A DNA stretch of 64,000 nucleotides, taken from the NCBI GenBank assembly GCA_963678235.1, contig OY782766.1:2294001-2358000 (forward strand), in the 5' to 3' direction. Source of the DNA: JABMQB01 sp963678235 (GTDB lineage: Bacteria; Bacteroidota; Bacteroidia; Bacteroidales; Prolixibacteraceae). The notes beneath the pieces are model-generated. The model saw only the letters and a list, made by a program, of their open reading frames with translations, was not told where the DNA came from and ran no database searches. Shown here piece by piece: positions 16,844 to 25,129 of this stretch (position 1 is its first letter; each line of letters opens with the position of its first letter). The translations under genes were made by a program, and so were the position numbers.

Positions 16844-18229
16844 CTAACGTAAAGTACTTGGACTGGGGTTCAAAGGATTACCGAGGCCAACATCTTCGGG
16901 TTTTAAGTCAAATTTAGCGATTTGTTTTTTAATTCTTTTGGCTATTCCCATCTTTCTTTTCTGGTCTAAGAATAAATACTCTGTTGGAGGTTTATAAGGA
17001 ATCTTTTTAGTGACCATATTCCAAATAATCACACCTAGTTTTCTTGCTGTAGCACTAACTGCAGCTTGCCTTCCTTTGCGGTATGCAACCCTTTTAAAAA
17101 AGTCTGAGAGGTGTGTATCTTTTAAATTGCCAATTGCATTTGCAGCCTGCCTTAATGCAATTTTTAATTTATTGCTTCCCTTTGGGATTTTGCTGCTCAG
17201 GATTTTTCCACCGGATATTTTATTATTTGGAGCAAGGCGGAGCCATGAAACAAATTGTTTAGAACTAGGGAACTTTTGAAACCCACTGGGTCCAATTTCG
17301 CTGATTATTGAAAGTACTGTGGCATGGCTTAGCCCTTCAATAGCCATTAAATCGACCCCGCCGAAGTATTGGTAAGCTACTTGGTTGAAGTTTTTGATTG
17401 AAGGTGCATTTTTGTTTATCCGTTTATAAGGTTTTTCGGTTGTTTTCAATTTCAGTTTTTCAGGTTGTAGCTTCAATTCGGTTTTAATAAAATTATTGAT
17501 TTTCCTTTCGCATTGCCTTATTTGTTTTTGATAAAATTGGTAACACATAAATTCTTGTTTTAGCCCAAACAAGAAATCTTCCCTGTTATTCCCGTGCAAT
17601 GCTTTTGCAATTTCTTCCTTGGGTTTCCTGCAGTTATAGTGTCTGTGTTCAGCTAAGGAATAGGGGTCAAGGTTTCCATTGCAGATATCTTCGATTATTT
17701 TCATTCCAGTGAGCCCACATACATCCTTTACCACAACATCTAAGCGAAAGTTTAGGAATTTCAAATACTTTTGCATTTTACGTGAAGCCCCTGCCGCCAA
17801 TGATATGATATTGCTTCTTTGGCGGCAGTATGTCCTTAGTTTTTCAGTTGTTTCATCAGGGAGGAAGCTACTTGTAAGTAAGCCAAGGGCATGGAGTTTT
17901 TGTATGTGCCTGCAATCTTTCACATCGGTCTTTTTCCCTTTCGCATGTTTGGTAAATTTTCCATTGCATAAAATCACATCAAAACCATATTTTATAAGTT
18001 CTGCAAATAGGTTTTGCCAATAGTCCCCTGTCGATTCCATTGCTACCGATGTAATGCCATAAGATACAAGCCATTCACAAAGCCCGGCTAAGTCTTCTGC
18101 ATAAACCCCAAATTCTTTCACATCCTCCAGCGATTGCCCCACAGCAACATAGTGTGACCTACTACCAATATCAATTCCAGCTGCATTGTGGTTAATAATG
18201 TCTAGTTCCATTTTCTTTTTCCTTGCCAT
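16844..18229 (-). CDS. IS110-family transposase (DEDD)
   Basis: A 461-residue recombinase. The N-terminal RuvC-like DEDD domain shows GIDIGSRSHYVAVG (first D), SVAMESTGDYW (E) and KGKKTDVKDCRHIQKL (the D-x-x-D pair). The C-terminal Transposase_20 domain reads LMAIEGLSHATVLSIISEIG then FVSWLRLAPNNKISGGK, with the conserved serine region, and AAVSATARKLGVIIWNMV. IS110 enzymes use a bridge RNA from the element itself to choose target and donor DNA. The gene is intact and so probably still active. Confidence 0.92.
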   Translation of the reverse strand: MARKKKMELDIINHNAAGIDIGSRSHYVAVGQSLEDVKEFGVYAEDLAGLCEWLVSYGITSVAMESTGDYWQNLFAELIKYGFDVILCNGKFTKHAKGKKTDVKDCRHIQKLHALGLLTSSFLPDETTEKLRTYCRQRSNIISLAAGASRKMQKYLKFLNFRLDVVVKDVCGLTGMKIIEDICNGNLDPYSLAEHRHYNCRKPKEEIAKALHGNNREDFLFGLKQEFMCYQFYQKQIRQCERKINNFIKTELKLQPEKLKLKTTEKPYKRINKNAPSIKNFNQVAYQYFGGVDLMAIEGLSHATVLSIISEIGPSGFQKFPSSKQFVSWLRLAPNNKISGGKILSSKIPKGSNKLKIALRQAANAIGNLKDTHLSDFFKRVAYRKGRQAAVSATARKLGVIIWNMVTKKIPYKPPTEYLFLDQKRKMGIAKRIKKQIAKFDLKPEDVGLGNPLNPSPSTLR

Positions 18230-18239
18230 AATAATTCAA

Positions 18240-18440
18240 TTAAAGTTGTTTTAAAATGACCCTAAGGAAATGTACCTTTGAATTGAGAATTATTCTGAAC
18301 GGGGTTACTGACAATAAATGTCAGTACCACCACTGAAATTATCAACAAGCCTCGGAAACTCAACTTTCGAGGCTTTTACATTCCAACCAGAATGAACGCA
18401 CGGACTTTAATAGTACCATTGCTAGAAACGGCCTTGCGTA
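18240..18440 (-). ncRNA. Probable IS110 bridge RNA region
   Basis: The 200-bp leader upstream of the transposase holds two perfect 8-bp hairpins: AAGCCTCG/CGAGGCTT (18347-18354 with 18368-18375) and TACTGACA/TGTCAGTA (18306-18313 with 18319-18326). In the IS110 group the bridge RNA is encoded in this position. The loops that would read target and donor were not assigned. Confidence 0.5.
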
Positions 18441-18532
18441 GGGTCAATCCAAAAATACATGGAAATATTGTTCAGGGCACTTTTTATCGTTAGCTGGAGA
18501 AATTAATTGGTTTTTCTAATGTGGGGAATGAA

Positions 18533-18665
18533 GCACAACGGTTGGTACATGTTGTCGGGGCGGATTTCGGAGAGCGTTCCTGTCCGAAGGACACGGAACT
18601 GCAATGCGAGAATCCGCAGTTGGCGTACCACCGAACCCCGCCCTGCAATATGTACCTTGTTAACC
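18533..18665 (-). repeat. attC-like hairpin element, family A, copy A1
   Basis: On the minus strand: GGTTAACAAGGTACATATTG at the gene side, GACAACATGTACCAACCGTT then GTGC at the far side. The arms (GGTACAT.TTG..GGGCGG) pair over about 20 bp with one extra base, and an inner hairpin holds CGTGTCCTTCGGACAGG. Nearly identical to A2 at 20855-20988, although the genes they follow are unrelated. Confidence 0.8.
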
Positions 18666-18669
18666 ACAG

Positions 18670-19800
18670 TTATTTTTTGTTTATTATTTTATCTACCATT
18701 ATTTCCAGATTTTCATAGTCATTTGCCCGATATACAATTATTCCATTATTGTCAATTAAAATATTAAAAGGAACACTGGTCGATTCATATTTTTTCCCTA
18801 CTGAATTTTCATCACTTTTATCGAGCAAATTCAACCAAGTCATTTCATCTTCCTCAATTGCATTCAAAAATTGAGTTGTATCCCTGTCTTGAGATATGCC
18901 AACAATTTCAAATCCATTTGATTTATTATTTTCATAGAGCTCTTTTAGGTGTTTGTTGTGTTCTCTGCATGGTTTACACCATGATGCCCAGAAATCTATT
19001 AAAACAACCTTGTCTTTTGCAATTGAAGATAATTTATGAATATTTCCGTTCAAGTCAGCTAGTTCAAAGTCAAGGTATGGTTTGCCAACTTGAACAGATA
19101 GATATGAGTTTAATCTTTTATAATATTTTGATTCAATTAAATTTTTATCCAGTCTGTCGAAATATTTTTGCAACGTGTCAAGCTTTATATTAAACTGTCT
19201 TTGATAAAGAAAATTTGCTGAAATATAGGACTCGGGATGATTCCAGGCATAGTTTAGTACCCAATCTTGTGACAGTTTTGTTATTGAATCCAGTTTTCCA
19301 ATAATTTCATTCAGTTGCTCTGTGTTTTCATTATTTTGGGCATTTTGATAATCCGGAATTAACTTTTCAATTTCTGAATCAAATTCATCAAATATTGTTT
19401 TACTTATCTCCCAATATTCATTACCTATTTTAGAGCCTTTAAACTCAGATTTATTAAATCTTTCGGTGTCAAAAACTATTTCTGTTTCAGATGAAGGTTC
19501 TACAAAGAATTTAAAATAATCTGTTCCTCTCGAAGATTCATTTTCTTTGTATTGAATGAAAAATTCTTCTGGTAAGTCTACTTCTCCTTCAAAATAAAAT
19601 TCACCATTTGTAAGTTCGCATGTCTTTGCGTCAAATGCTTTCTCTCCAATTTGATTTAAACGGACTAATCCTGAATCTTTATTTAATACCTTTCCTTTGA
19701 CTATAAAAGAATTGTCTTTTTTGCAACTGAAAAGTGCAAGCAGAATTAAAGTTGTTACTAAATATTTCATTTTTGTCGAGTTTATCTTTTTGGTTTTCAT
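18670..19800 (-). CDS. TlpA-like thioredoxin lipoprotein with DUF4369 domain
   Basis: A 376-residue periplasmic lipoprotein; the likely start is the second ATG (residue 11), giving a signal ending LFSC. The N-terminal third (FIVKGKVLNKDSGLVRLNQI) is DUF4369-like, followed by a helical linker, then an AhpC/TlpA thioredoxin domain with VVLIDFWASWCKPCREHNKHL (active-site WCKPC) and the cis-proline region TSVPFNILID. It probably reduces or isomerises disulfides in exported proteins. Typical of Bacteroidota. It is a single gene bordered by elements A1 and C4. Confidence 0.88.
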   Translation of the reverse strand: MKTKKINSTKMKYLVTTLILLALFSCKKDNSFIVKGKVLNKDSGLVRLNQIGEKAFDAKTCELTNGEFYFEGEVDLPEEFFIQYKENESSRGTDYFKFFVEPSSETEIVFDTERFNKSEFKGSKIGNEYWEISKTIFDEFDSEIEKLIPDYQNAQNNENTEQLNEIIGKLDSITKLSQDWVLNYAWNHPESYISANFLYQRQFNIKLDTLQKYFDRLDKNLIESKYYKRLNSYLSVQVGKPYLDFELADLNGNIHKLSSIAKDKVVLIDFWASWCKPCREHNKHLKELYENNKSNGFEIVGISQDRDTTQFLNAIEEDEMTWLNLLDKSDENSVGKKYESTSVPFNILIDNNGIIVYRANDYENLEIMVDKIINKK

Positions 19801-19805
19801 AATTG

Positions 19806-19940
19806 TGGTTAACGGTTACGGCTATGAGCAGTGCGGGTTTTCGAAGCACATAACTTTCAGCCTACAACCAATTTTTAATTTATAATATTATTTTCATTTT
19901 ACTACTTAACCCCGCATTGCTTATGAGCCATTGTTATGCG
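19806..19940 (-). repeat. attC-like hairpin element, copy C4
   Basis: Minus strand begins CATAACAATGGCTCATAAGC and ends CTGCTCATAGCCGTAACCGTT. Arms GGCTCATAAGCAATGCGGG and GGCTATGAGCAGTGCGGG pair with a single extra C, the same as in C1 13 kb away. It follows the gene 19949-20539 by 9 bp. Confidence 0.8.
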
Positions 19941-19948
19941 GTCGGCTT

Positions 19949-20539
19949 TTATTTTTGTTTATAATATCCTATTTCATCTCTCATCATTGATTCCATTTCT
20001 TTCCACAAATCAGCCATCAATATTGCTCTTCTATTATGTCCAAAATTCTCCAATTCTTTTGCTGTAAGTTCAATGTCATTTTTGGAAGAAATGTTATTTA
20101 ATACGATTTGAAATTCATCATTAAAGTCATTCGCTATTTTTTTGTATTCTTCAATTTTAGGTAGTAAATCTTCACTACATACTAATTTAAGTCTATTTAA
20201 TTCCTGATTTAGAATCATTAATGGCTGAACAGATTTTTTTGTAAATTCTAATAACTCAGAATTAAAATCAATCAATGCTTGATTCGTTTCTTCTTCGGTT
20301 CCGTTGAGTATTTTTGAATAAAATTCAGTTGTTATTCCATAAATCATTTTTGGGTCTGTCCGCATATTCTGGCTTATTTCATCTGCCTTATCCATAAAAT
20401 TAGAATATACTTCAAATCTTTTTTCGAGTGCTTTATCTCGTTTCTGATATCTTCTAGTCAGAATGTATTGAATTACAGCCCAAACCCAGCCAAGGATTCC
20501 AATTGAAAATATTAATATGTCTTTAAGTTCCAGGTTCAT
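19949..20539 (-). CDS. Single-pass membrane protein of unknown function
   Basis: A 196-residue protein with one N-terminal transmembrane helix (about residues 8-28, ILIFSIGILGWVWAVIQYIL) followed by a mostly helical cytoplasmic region (EKRFEVYSNFMDKADEISQN, EEYKKIANDFNDEFQIVLNN). No catalytic motif was seen. It lies 22 bp downstream of the small two-helix membrane protein gene and forms a pair with it. Confidence 0.6.
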   Translation of the reverse strand: MNLELKDILIFSIGILGWVWAVIQYILTRRYQKRDKALEKRFEVYSNFMDKADEISQNMRTDPKMIYGITTEFYSKILNGTEEETNQALIDFNSELLEFTKKSVQPLMILNQELNRLKLVCSEDLLPKIEEYKKIANDFNDEFQIVLNNISSKNDIELTAKELENFGHNRRAILMADLWKEMESMMRDEIGYYKQK

Positions 20540-20561
20540 GGTTTTTGGTTAGGTTTATCGT

Positions 20562-20822
20562 TTAGGCTTTGATTCTAAAAAAACGTTTTCTGAAAACTAT
20601 TAATAAAACAATGATGAGAACACAAACTATAATTAATCCTTTCAGAATATGGATAGTTAAACACAAATCTTGTCCAGTAATTGTAGAAATGCAGTCTGTT
20701 GGATTTTGAGTTTCATATTTTAAACTAACTCCTGTATTTATTATCCCGTATATGAAAACAGGAATTCCAAGTAATGAAAGTCCGAGTAACACGAAAAATA
20801 ATATTCTCTTTGCTATTTTCAT
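20562..20822 (-). CDS. Small two-helix membrane protein
   Basis: The longest frame starts within element A2 and would add 56 residues of repeat-encoded sequence; the natural start is the ATG at 20822 (MKIAKRILFFVLLGLSLLG), giving 86 residues. It has two hydrophobic helices flanking a short loop with two cysteines (PTDCISTITGQDLCLTI). Function unknown. It lies just upstream of 19949-20539 and shares its cassette. Confidence 0.55.
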   Translation of the reverse strand: MKIAKRILFFVLLGLSLLGIPVFIYGIINTGVSLKYETQNPTDCISTITGQDLCLTIHILKGLIIVCVLIIVLLIVFRKRFFRIKA

Positions 20823-20854
20823 ATTAGTTTGTCTCTGTCTTTTTTTTAAGCTGC

Positions 20855-20988
20855 CGCATAACGGTTGGTACATGTTGTCGGGGCGGATTTCGGAGAGCGT
20901 TCCTGTCCGAAGGACACGGAACTGCGATGCGAGAATCCGCAGTTGGCGTACCACCAAACCCCGCCCTGCAATATGTACTGTGTTACCC
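20855..20988 (-). repeat. attC-like hairpin element, family A, copy A2
   Basis: Near-identical to A1: minus strand GGGTAACACAGTACATATTG at the gene side and GACAACATGTACCAACCGTT then ATGCGG at the far side (CGTTATGC, as in many integron sites). It starts 9 bp after the 20997 gene stop. Confidence 0.8.
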
Positions 20989-20996
20989 ACAGTTTT

Positions 20997-21599
20997 TTAT
21001 TTTTTTAATGTCATTTTTGTCTCGTTATCTATTAAATATTGGTCTTTACCAGAACCAACAACTTGAATATAATTTTTTGTTTTTTTGTCAAAGGATTCCA
21101 TAATTAATGAGTCATTTTGAATTTTGTATTCTCCACTATTTTCAAAAATAATTTTCCCTTGTTCTCCATATTTTATAAATGTGTAAAGTCCGTTTATTAG
21201 AGATATTTCACTTAATCCAATGTTTTCATTTGTATGAAATTTTTTTTCATTAGAATTTTGGTAATCGTTATAAAATGCGTCCACTTTACTCTTGTCAGGA
21301 TTTTTGAGTGAGTACTTAATTTTTACTCGATTTCCAATATTTTGCTTCCCATATTTTTTTCCAACAGTCTTGAAATTAAAATAGACACTGTCATTTACTG
21401 AATACACAAATTTTACTCTTTGATAACTTCCTCCTCCTCGAACTCCCCATTTATGATAAGTGTTTACAATTTTCCCCGTTGTAATATTTGTTTCTCCAAG
21501 AATTACTTTGGGCAACTCAAAACCATTCCAGCCAATATAAACGAAGACAGCTAAAAATATTAATCCAAATATCCAAGCACCACTATTTTTCATTATCAA
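20997..21599 (-). CDS. DUF3592-like membrane-anchored protein
   Basis: A 200-residue protein with one N-terminal helix (about residues 8-27, AWIFGLIFLAVFVYIGWNGF), then a beta-rich domain (TTGKIVNTYHKWGVRGGGSYQRV, FVYSVNDSVYFNF, IGNRVKIKYSLKNPDKS) resembling DUF3592, and a second small C-terminal part that looks like a lipocalin-like repeat (IIFENSGEYKIQNDSLIMES). Start may be the third codon (MKN). It overlaps the upstream 21583-21867 gene by 17 bp, so they are translationally coupled. Confidence 0.6.
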   Translation of the reverse strand: MIMKNSGAWIFGLIFLAVFVYIGWNGFELPKVILGETNITTGKIVNTYHKWGVRGGGSYQRVKFVYSVNDSVYFNFKTVGKKYGKQNIGNRVKIKYSLKNPDKSKVDAFYNDYQNSNEKKFHTNENIGLSEISLINGLYTFIKYGEQGKIIFENSGEYKIQNDSLIMESFDKKTKNYIQVVGSGKDQYLIDNETKMTLKK

Positions 21600-21867
21600 G
21601 TTTATTTTTTAACTCTCTAATATAATCTAACAGCTTTGGAATGACCTGTCTTGCATTAGCTATAAAATCGAGGTCAGATTTCGTTGCTCCAGTCACGTAA
21701 ATGTCCTTCCCACGATTTTTACTCCAAATATCTTCGCCTTGTGAAATACCAGTCATAATAAAATCGTCACCACTCGTATGGTCTCTTCCTTCAATCATCG
21801 ATTTCCATGGTCCTTTTGAAGCACTCTTTAGTCTTCTCTCTATTTCAATTAATTCTATATCAGTCAT
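21583..21867 (-). CDS. Small acidic/basic protein resembling phage Ead/Ea22-type proteins
   Basis: 94 residues with the pattern IERRLKSASKGPWKSMIEGRD near the start and DLDFIANARQVIPKLLDYIREL near the end. The combination 'A..GPW ... DLdFIA.ARq.vP.Ll' is found in small phage-borne proteins of the Ead/Ea22 type. The role is unknown. Its presence in a cassette-like unit fits transfer from a phage or other mobile source. Overlaps the next gene by 17 bp. Confidence 0.5.
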   Translation of the reverse strand: MTDIELIEIERRLKSASKGPWKSMIEGRDHTSGDDFIMTGISQGEDIWSKNRGKDIYVTGATKSDLDFIANARQVIPKLLDYIRELKNKLDNEK

Positions 21868-21889
21868 TTTTCAAAATTGTGGGTAACGG

Positions 21890-23592
21890 GAGTCCGCGCA
21901 ATAACAATGTTTGTATGTTTGGTATTGTCTATAGTTCATTATTATGAGGTTTTTAGAGGCCATTAAAGGTAGTTAATATTCTGATGTGTTTTTCGTTTGG
22001 TGCAATTTTTATTTGCTTAAGATGGCGCATTTTAGCCCATATTTGGCAAAAAAGTAAAGGACAAGTTTTTCCAGCCTTGCTTTTAATTCATTTAGGTCAA
22101 AAATTGACATAAGTCTACGAAGGTTGTAACACATCATCATTAGGTTTACTTCACTAAGTACGTTTTGTTTTCCTTTCATTAAGGTGAAAGTAAATCCCCA
22201 TTGCCTTTTAAGTGTTCCGAACTGGTGTTCGGTAATTTGCTGGCGCAATTTGTAGTATTCGGGGTTTTGATTTACCCGTTTTTCATTTTCTTCGAGGGCT
22301 TCCTGATATATACTTCGTTCAATATATCTTCCTCTTTTGTTCTCGGTACATTTTTCACGTAAGCTACATCCATTGCATGCTTTGGTTTTGTAGTGTTTTA
22401 CGCGATGCTTACGTTTTTTATATATTGTCCCATTTGTGGTAAGTATGTCTCCTGCGGGGCATGTGTAAGTGCCGTTCTGTTTATCGTACTCAAATATTTG
22501 CATATCGAACAGTCCATTGTTCTGAGATGAGTGTGCCTTTGGGGAACTGTAGGTGGTTATCCCGTTTTTTGTACAGGTATCAATATGTAGCCCGGTTGTG
22601 TAGCCTTTATCTGTGAGGGTGTCCATTTTTTCAACCCTTAAGAGTGCTTTTGCATCCAATGCCATATCAGCCAGGGCATGTGTGTCGTTAACCCTTCCAG
22701 TATCATTATTTACAAATAGTTTATGTTTTCCATCGCATCCTGCTTGTATGTTGTATCCTACGTTAACTACATTTCGGTGCAGTACTACTGATCTGGCATC
22801 TGGATCATTGGTGCTAAGTTGTGTTTCACCACTTTGTTGAAGTTCCTTTTCAATTTTCTTGTATTGTTTGCGTCGTTTTTTCTGGGTTTCTATTTTTTGT
22901 TCCACTTCTTTGATTTGGCTGTCATCCATTTCTTGGGTATCCAGCTGTTTTTCAAATTCGTCAATTTTAGTATCGACATACTCCATATGTCGATCAATCT
23001 TAGCTTGATTAAAGTTGTTTTTCAGGCTGTTTTGAGCTCTTATTTTAAAGGAGTCTATAGCAATAGTTTCACCGCTAATGAGATTCATTTCTTTAAGCAT
23101 AAGCACAAAGTGCCGGAAAGCTTGCTTGAAAGCCTTGCTGTTGTCTTTGCGGAAGTATGCGATCTTACGTGCCGATGGTCTAAGTCCCCGCAATAGCCAT
23201 ATTACTTCGAGGTTTACCCTGCACGCTTCTTCAAGTTGGTAGCTCGACCGAAGCTTTTTCTTGTACCCGTACATAAATAGTTTGAGCATATCAACTGATC
23301 TGTACGGAGGCCTACCTTCAGAATTGAGTACATCTTTGAAACCTAGTTTATGAAGTGGGAGTGCATCCACAAACCAGTCGACAACTCTAGCCCACGAATC
23401 GCGAGCTACATTTGCTTCAAAGTCCATCATGATTAGTTGATCCCTTGAGAACCCATTAATAAAGTCCATTGAGATAGATGTTTTGTTTGCTAATAAAGAT
23501 AACAAACGTATGGTTTACAAGGTGTTGGTAACTGCAGGGCTTATAAACAATTTGTAATTATTTTTTTGGTTTGGAGGTTATTGCGCAGTCTG
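21890..23592 (-). mobile_element. IS1182-family insertion sequence, complete
   Basis: A 1703-bp element with imperfect terminal inverted repeats: GAGTCCGCGCAATAAC at the left and CAGACTGCGCAATAAC (reverse complement) at the right, 13 of 16 matching. It is flanked by the 4-bp direct repeat ACGG (21886-21889 and 23593-23596), the target duplication. It sits inside the conserved AACGG end of hairpin element C5. Confidence 0.85.
22009..23505 (-). CDS. IS1182-family transposase
   Basis: A 498-residue protein with the IS1182 layout: an N-terminal DUF772 domain (GRPPYRSVDMLKLFMYGY, YQLEEACRVNLEVIWLLRGL), the catalytic DDE region beginning ETIAIDSFKIRAQNS, a basic coiled-coil insert (about residues 175-220), TLTDKGYTTGLHI with the second aspartate, and a C-terminal zinc-like cluster KACNGCSLREKCT. 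A second possible start is residue 13 (MDFINGFSRDQ). No stop or frameshift, so it may be functional. Confidence 0.92.
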   Translation of the reverse strand: MLSLLANKTSISMDFINGFSRDQLIMMDFEANVARDSWARVVDWFVDALPLHKLGFKDVLNSEGRPPYRSVDMLKLFMYGYKKKLRSSYQLEEACRVNLEVIWLLRGLRPSARKIAYFRKDNSKAFKQAFRHFVLMLKEMNLISGETIAIDSFKIRAQNSLKNNFNQAKIDRHMEYVDTKIDEFEKQLDTQEMDDSQIKEVEQKIETQKKRRKQYKKIEKELQQSGETQLSTNDPDARSVVLHRNVVNVGYNIQAGCDGKHKLFVNNDTGRVNDTHALADMALDAKALLRVEKMDTLTDKGYTTGLHIDTCTKNGITTYSSPKAHSSQNNGLFDMQIFEYDKQNGTYTCPAGDILTTNGTIYKKRKHRVKHYKTKACNGCSLREKCTENKRGRYIERSIYQEALEENEKRVNQNPEYYKLRQQITEHQFGTLKRQWGFTFTLMKGKQNVLSEVNLMMMCYNLRRLMSIFDLNELKARLEKLVLYFFAKYGLKCAILSK

Positions 23593-23820
23593 ACGGTTGG
23601 TGTATGAAGCGTTGGGCATTTCGAAGCACTTTTCTGTCAAGCCGCTACAAATTTTATTAAATGTAACGCCCTTGAAATTAACACTACCCGCCCAATGATT
23701 TATACACTTTGTTACCTGCTGGGCGTTATCTTCGTTTCATACGAGCTACTTCATTTTCAAGTTTGCACTGACCTGATTTTGTTTTTAGGGTCGGCAAAAA
23801 AAGCGTTGGAAAACAGATAA

Positions 23821-23880
23821 GCTCTTTTGCAATTTTTGGTTTTAGTGTCGGCTTGTGCGAATTGCAAATGTGCTTGGCTG
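23821..23880 (+). repeat. Direct repeat D, left copy, beside the methylase-kinase operon
   Basis: CTCTTTTGCAATTTTTGGTT, then TTAGTGTCGGCTTGTGCG, then AATTGCAAATGTG. A second copy with about 80 percent identity is at 28407-28466, just upstream of the operon's first gene. The pair brackets the four-gene operon in direct orientation. Confidence 0.6.
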
Positions 23881-23890
23881 TGTGGGCTTG

Positions 23891-24520
23891 CTAAAAATCA
23901 TCAATTGTCAATTCTGTATTTCCATGCAAAACTAAAGCATCCCTATTTTCCATAAATAATGTTGCTGTCAACATATCTTTCGAATAGAAATCATCAATAC
24001 ATTCTGTATATTTATCTTTCATCATGATTAATGTCTGACCTGTTGTATTTCCTTCAACTAAGGCTTCAATCCCACATACAGCACATTCGATAAATGCATC
24101 TTCAGCTCCAAAGTACTTTTGAACTGTTACATTTTCTTTGTACCCAATAAAACACAATGAACCATTAGCACACAATTCTCTTCCGAGATTCTTGCCAGCT
24201 TTACATGCATAACAATAAGCAAATGAGTTTTTAAGAGAATCTATATTATGGTCGATTGATATAAATGGATTATTCCCATTTTTAAGTAATTCATCTTCTG
24301 AACCATGTGTGTATGACAAGAACAGAAAAGGATTTGAATTAATGGAATTAGCATTCATTGGAACAGCAATTTCGAACGCTGCATTTCCTGAAATCTCAAT
24401 ATTATTAAACTCTAAATCCGAAGAAGCAAGCAACCGTTCAGTTTCGACTTTACATTTCTCAAAAAAATCTCCTAAATTAGAGTCGTTGTTATCACAAACA
24501 AGTATTGCGTTAATCATCAA
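23891..24520 (-). CDS. Caspase/CHAT-like cysteine protease (putative effector)
   Basis: A 209-residue protein. The predicted dyad is histidine 72 in LFLSYTHGSEDEL and cysteine 106 in FAYCYACKAGKNLG, the arrangement of clan CD peptidases (His-Gly then A-C-x-x-G after two strands). It would be a minimal caspase/CHAT domain with no fused sensor. It overlaps the response regulator gene by 11 bp and is last in a four-gene operon, so it would be the output of that system. Substrate unknown. Proteases of this clan serve as abortive-infection effectors in several bacterial systems (family knowledge). The clan call is mine from motifs only. Confidence 0.55.
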   Translation of the reverse strand: MMINAILVCDNNDSNLGDFFEKCKVETERLLASSDLEFNNIEISGNAAFEIAVPMNANSINSNPFLFLSYTHGSEDELLKNGNNPFISIDHNIDSLKNSFAYCYACKAGKNLGRELCANGSLCFIGYKENVTVQKYFGAEDAFIECAVCGIEALVEGNTTGQTLIMMKDKYTECIDDFYSKDMLTATLFMENRDALVLHGNTELTIDDF

Positions 24521-25127
24521 GTTTTTCCTTGTTTCTGGTTAATAAATCAATAGTTAATTTGGATAAATTTTTTGAAAAATATTTACCTGTATTAGATTGC
24601 ATCCTAATTTCATTCAACAATTCATTAAGCGATAGTTGTCTGCCATCAACTGTAAGAAGATACGGCTTTTCTTTTTGCTCGTCAGAATGAGCAACAATCC
24701 ATTCTTCTAAGGCTATGCTAATATCATTATCAGCATAATTGTAAGCTTCCTTCAATTTCCCTATTATTTCTTCAGTTGATGCATTCTTATTTAAAAAAGC
24801 ATAAGCTCGATTGTTTATTAAATCTGCAAAAGACTCTTTGTCTTCATCTACTCCGCTCCATATCAATACTGGAATGAGAAATGAAGTTTCACGTATTGAT
24901 TCTAAAATTGCATGACCGTTTGGAGTCCCTGATGGGAATCCCAAGTCTAATAATACAATTATTCTTTTGTTTAAATTAGCCTTAATATATTCTAAACCAT
25001 CTTCTTGTTTGTAAAAAAACTGGATAGACTCAAAATTCATGTTTAGTTCAATCATAAATCCTGAGTCAGGATTATTTAAAGCTTTATCGTCGTCAATAAT
25101 TACTATTGTTGCATCAAGTTTATCCAT
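24510..25127 (-). CDS. Response regulator with C-terminal helical extension
   Basis: A 205-residue protein. Receiver-domain residues are all present: acidic cluster D12-D14, phosphoacceptor D61 in VLLDLGFPSG, S91 in LIWSGV and K114 in FLNKN. Residues about 135-205 are a helical extension without a recognisable DNA-binding motif (YLLTVDGRQLSLNELLNEIR), so the output is more likely protein-protein contact than transcription. It lies 2 bp after the kinase gene and overlaps the protease gene by 11 bp, so the obvious partner is that protease. Confidence 0.85.
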   Translation of the reverse strand: MDKLDATIVIIDDDKALNNPDSGFMIELNMNFESIQFFYKQEDGLEYIKANLNKRIIVLLDLGFPSGTPNGHAILESIRETSFLIPVLIWSGVDEDKESFADLINNRAYAFLNKNASTEEIIGKLKEAYNYADNDISIALEEWIVAHSDEQKEKPYLLTVDGRQLSLNELLNEIRMQSNTGKYFSKNLSKLTIDLLTRNKEKLDD

Positions 25128-25129
25128 AA

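Larger units (their letters stand above)
16823..18445 (-). mobile_element. IS110-family insertion sequence
   Basis: A transposase gene (16844-18229) with a 200-bp non-coding leader. AGGGTC occurs at 16823-16828 and again at 18440-18445, both preceded by CTTGC (CTTGCAGGGTC and CTTGCGTAGGGTC). These are the best candidates for the element ends, because IS110 members lack terminal inverted repeats and leave only a short shared core. The length of about 1.6 kb suits the family. Exact ends are inferred. Confidence 0.6.
21881..23716 (-). repeat. attC-like element C5, split by an IS1182 insertion
   Basis: TAACGG (21884-21889) and, after the insertion, ACGGTTGGTGTATGAAGC (23593 on) to CACTTTGTTACC (ends 23716). 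Removing the insertion and one ACGG copy restores TAACGGTTGGTGTATGAAGC at the start of a complete hairpin element. Its arms GTGTATGAAGCGTTGGGC and GTGTATAAATCATTGGGC match at 15 of 18 positions. Confidence 0.8.

Noticed and set aside
20823..20990. 56-residue N-terminal extension of the small membrane protein at 20562-20822
   Set aside because: The extension is read from element A2; the ATG at 20822 starts a normal hydrophobic N-terminus.
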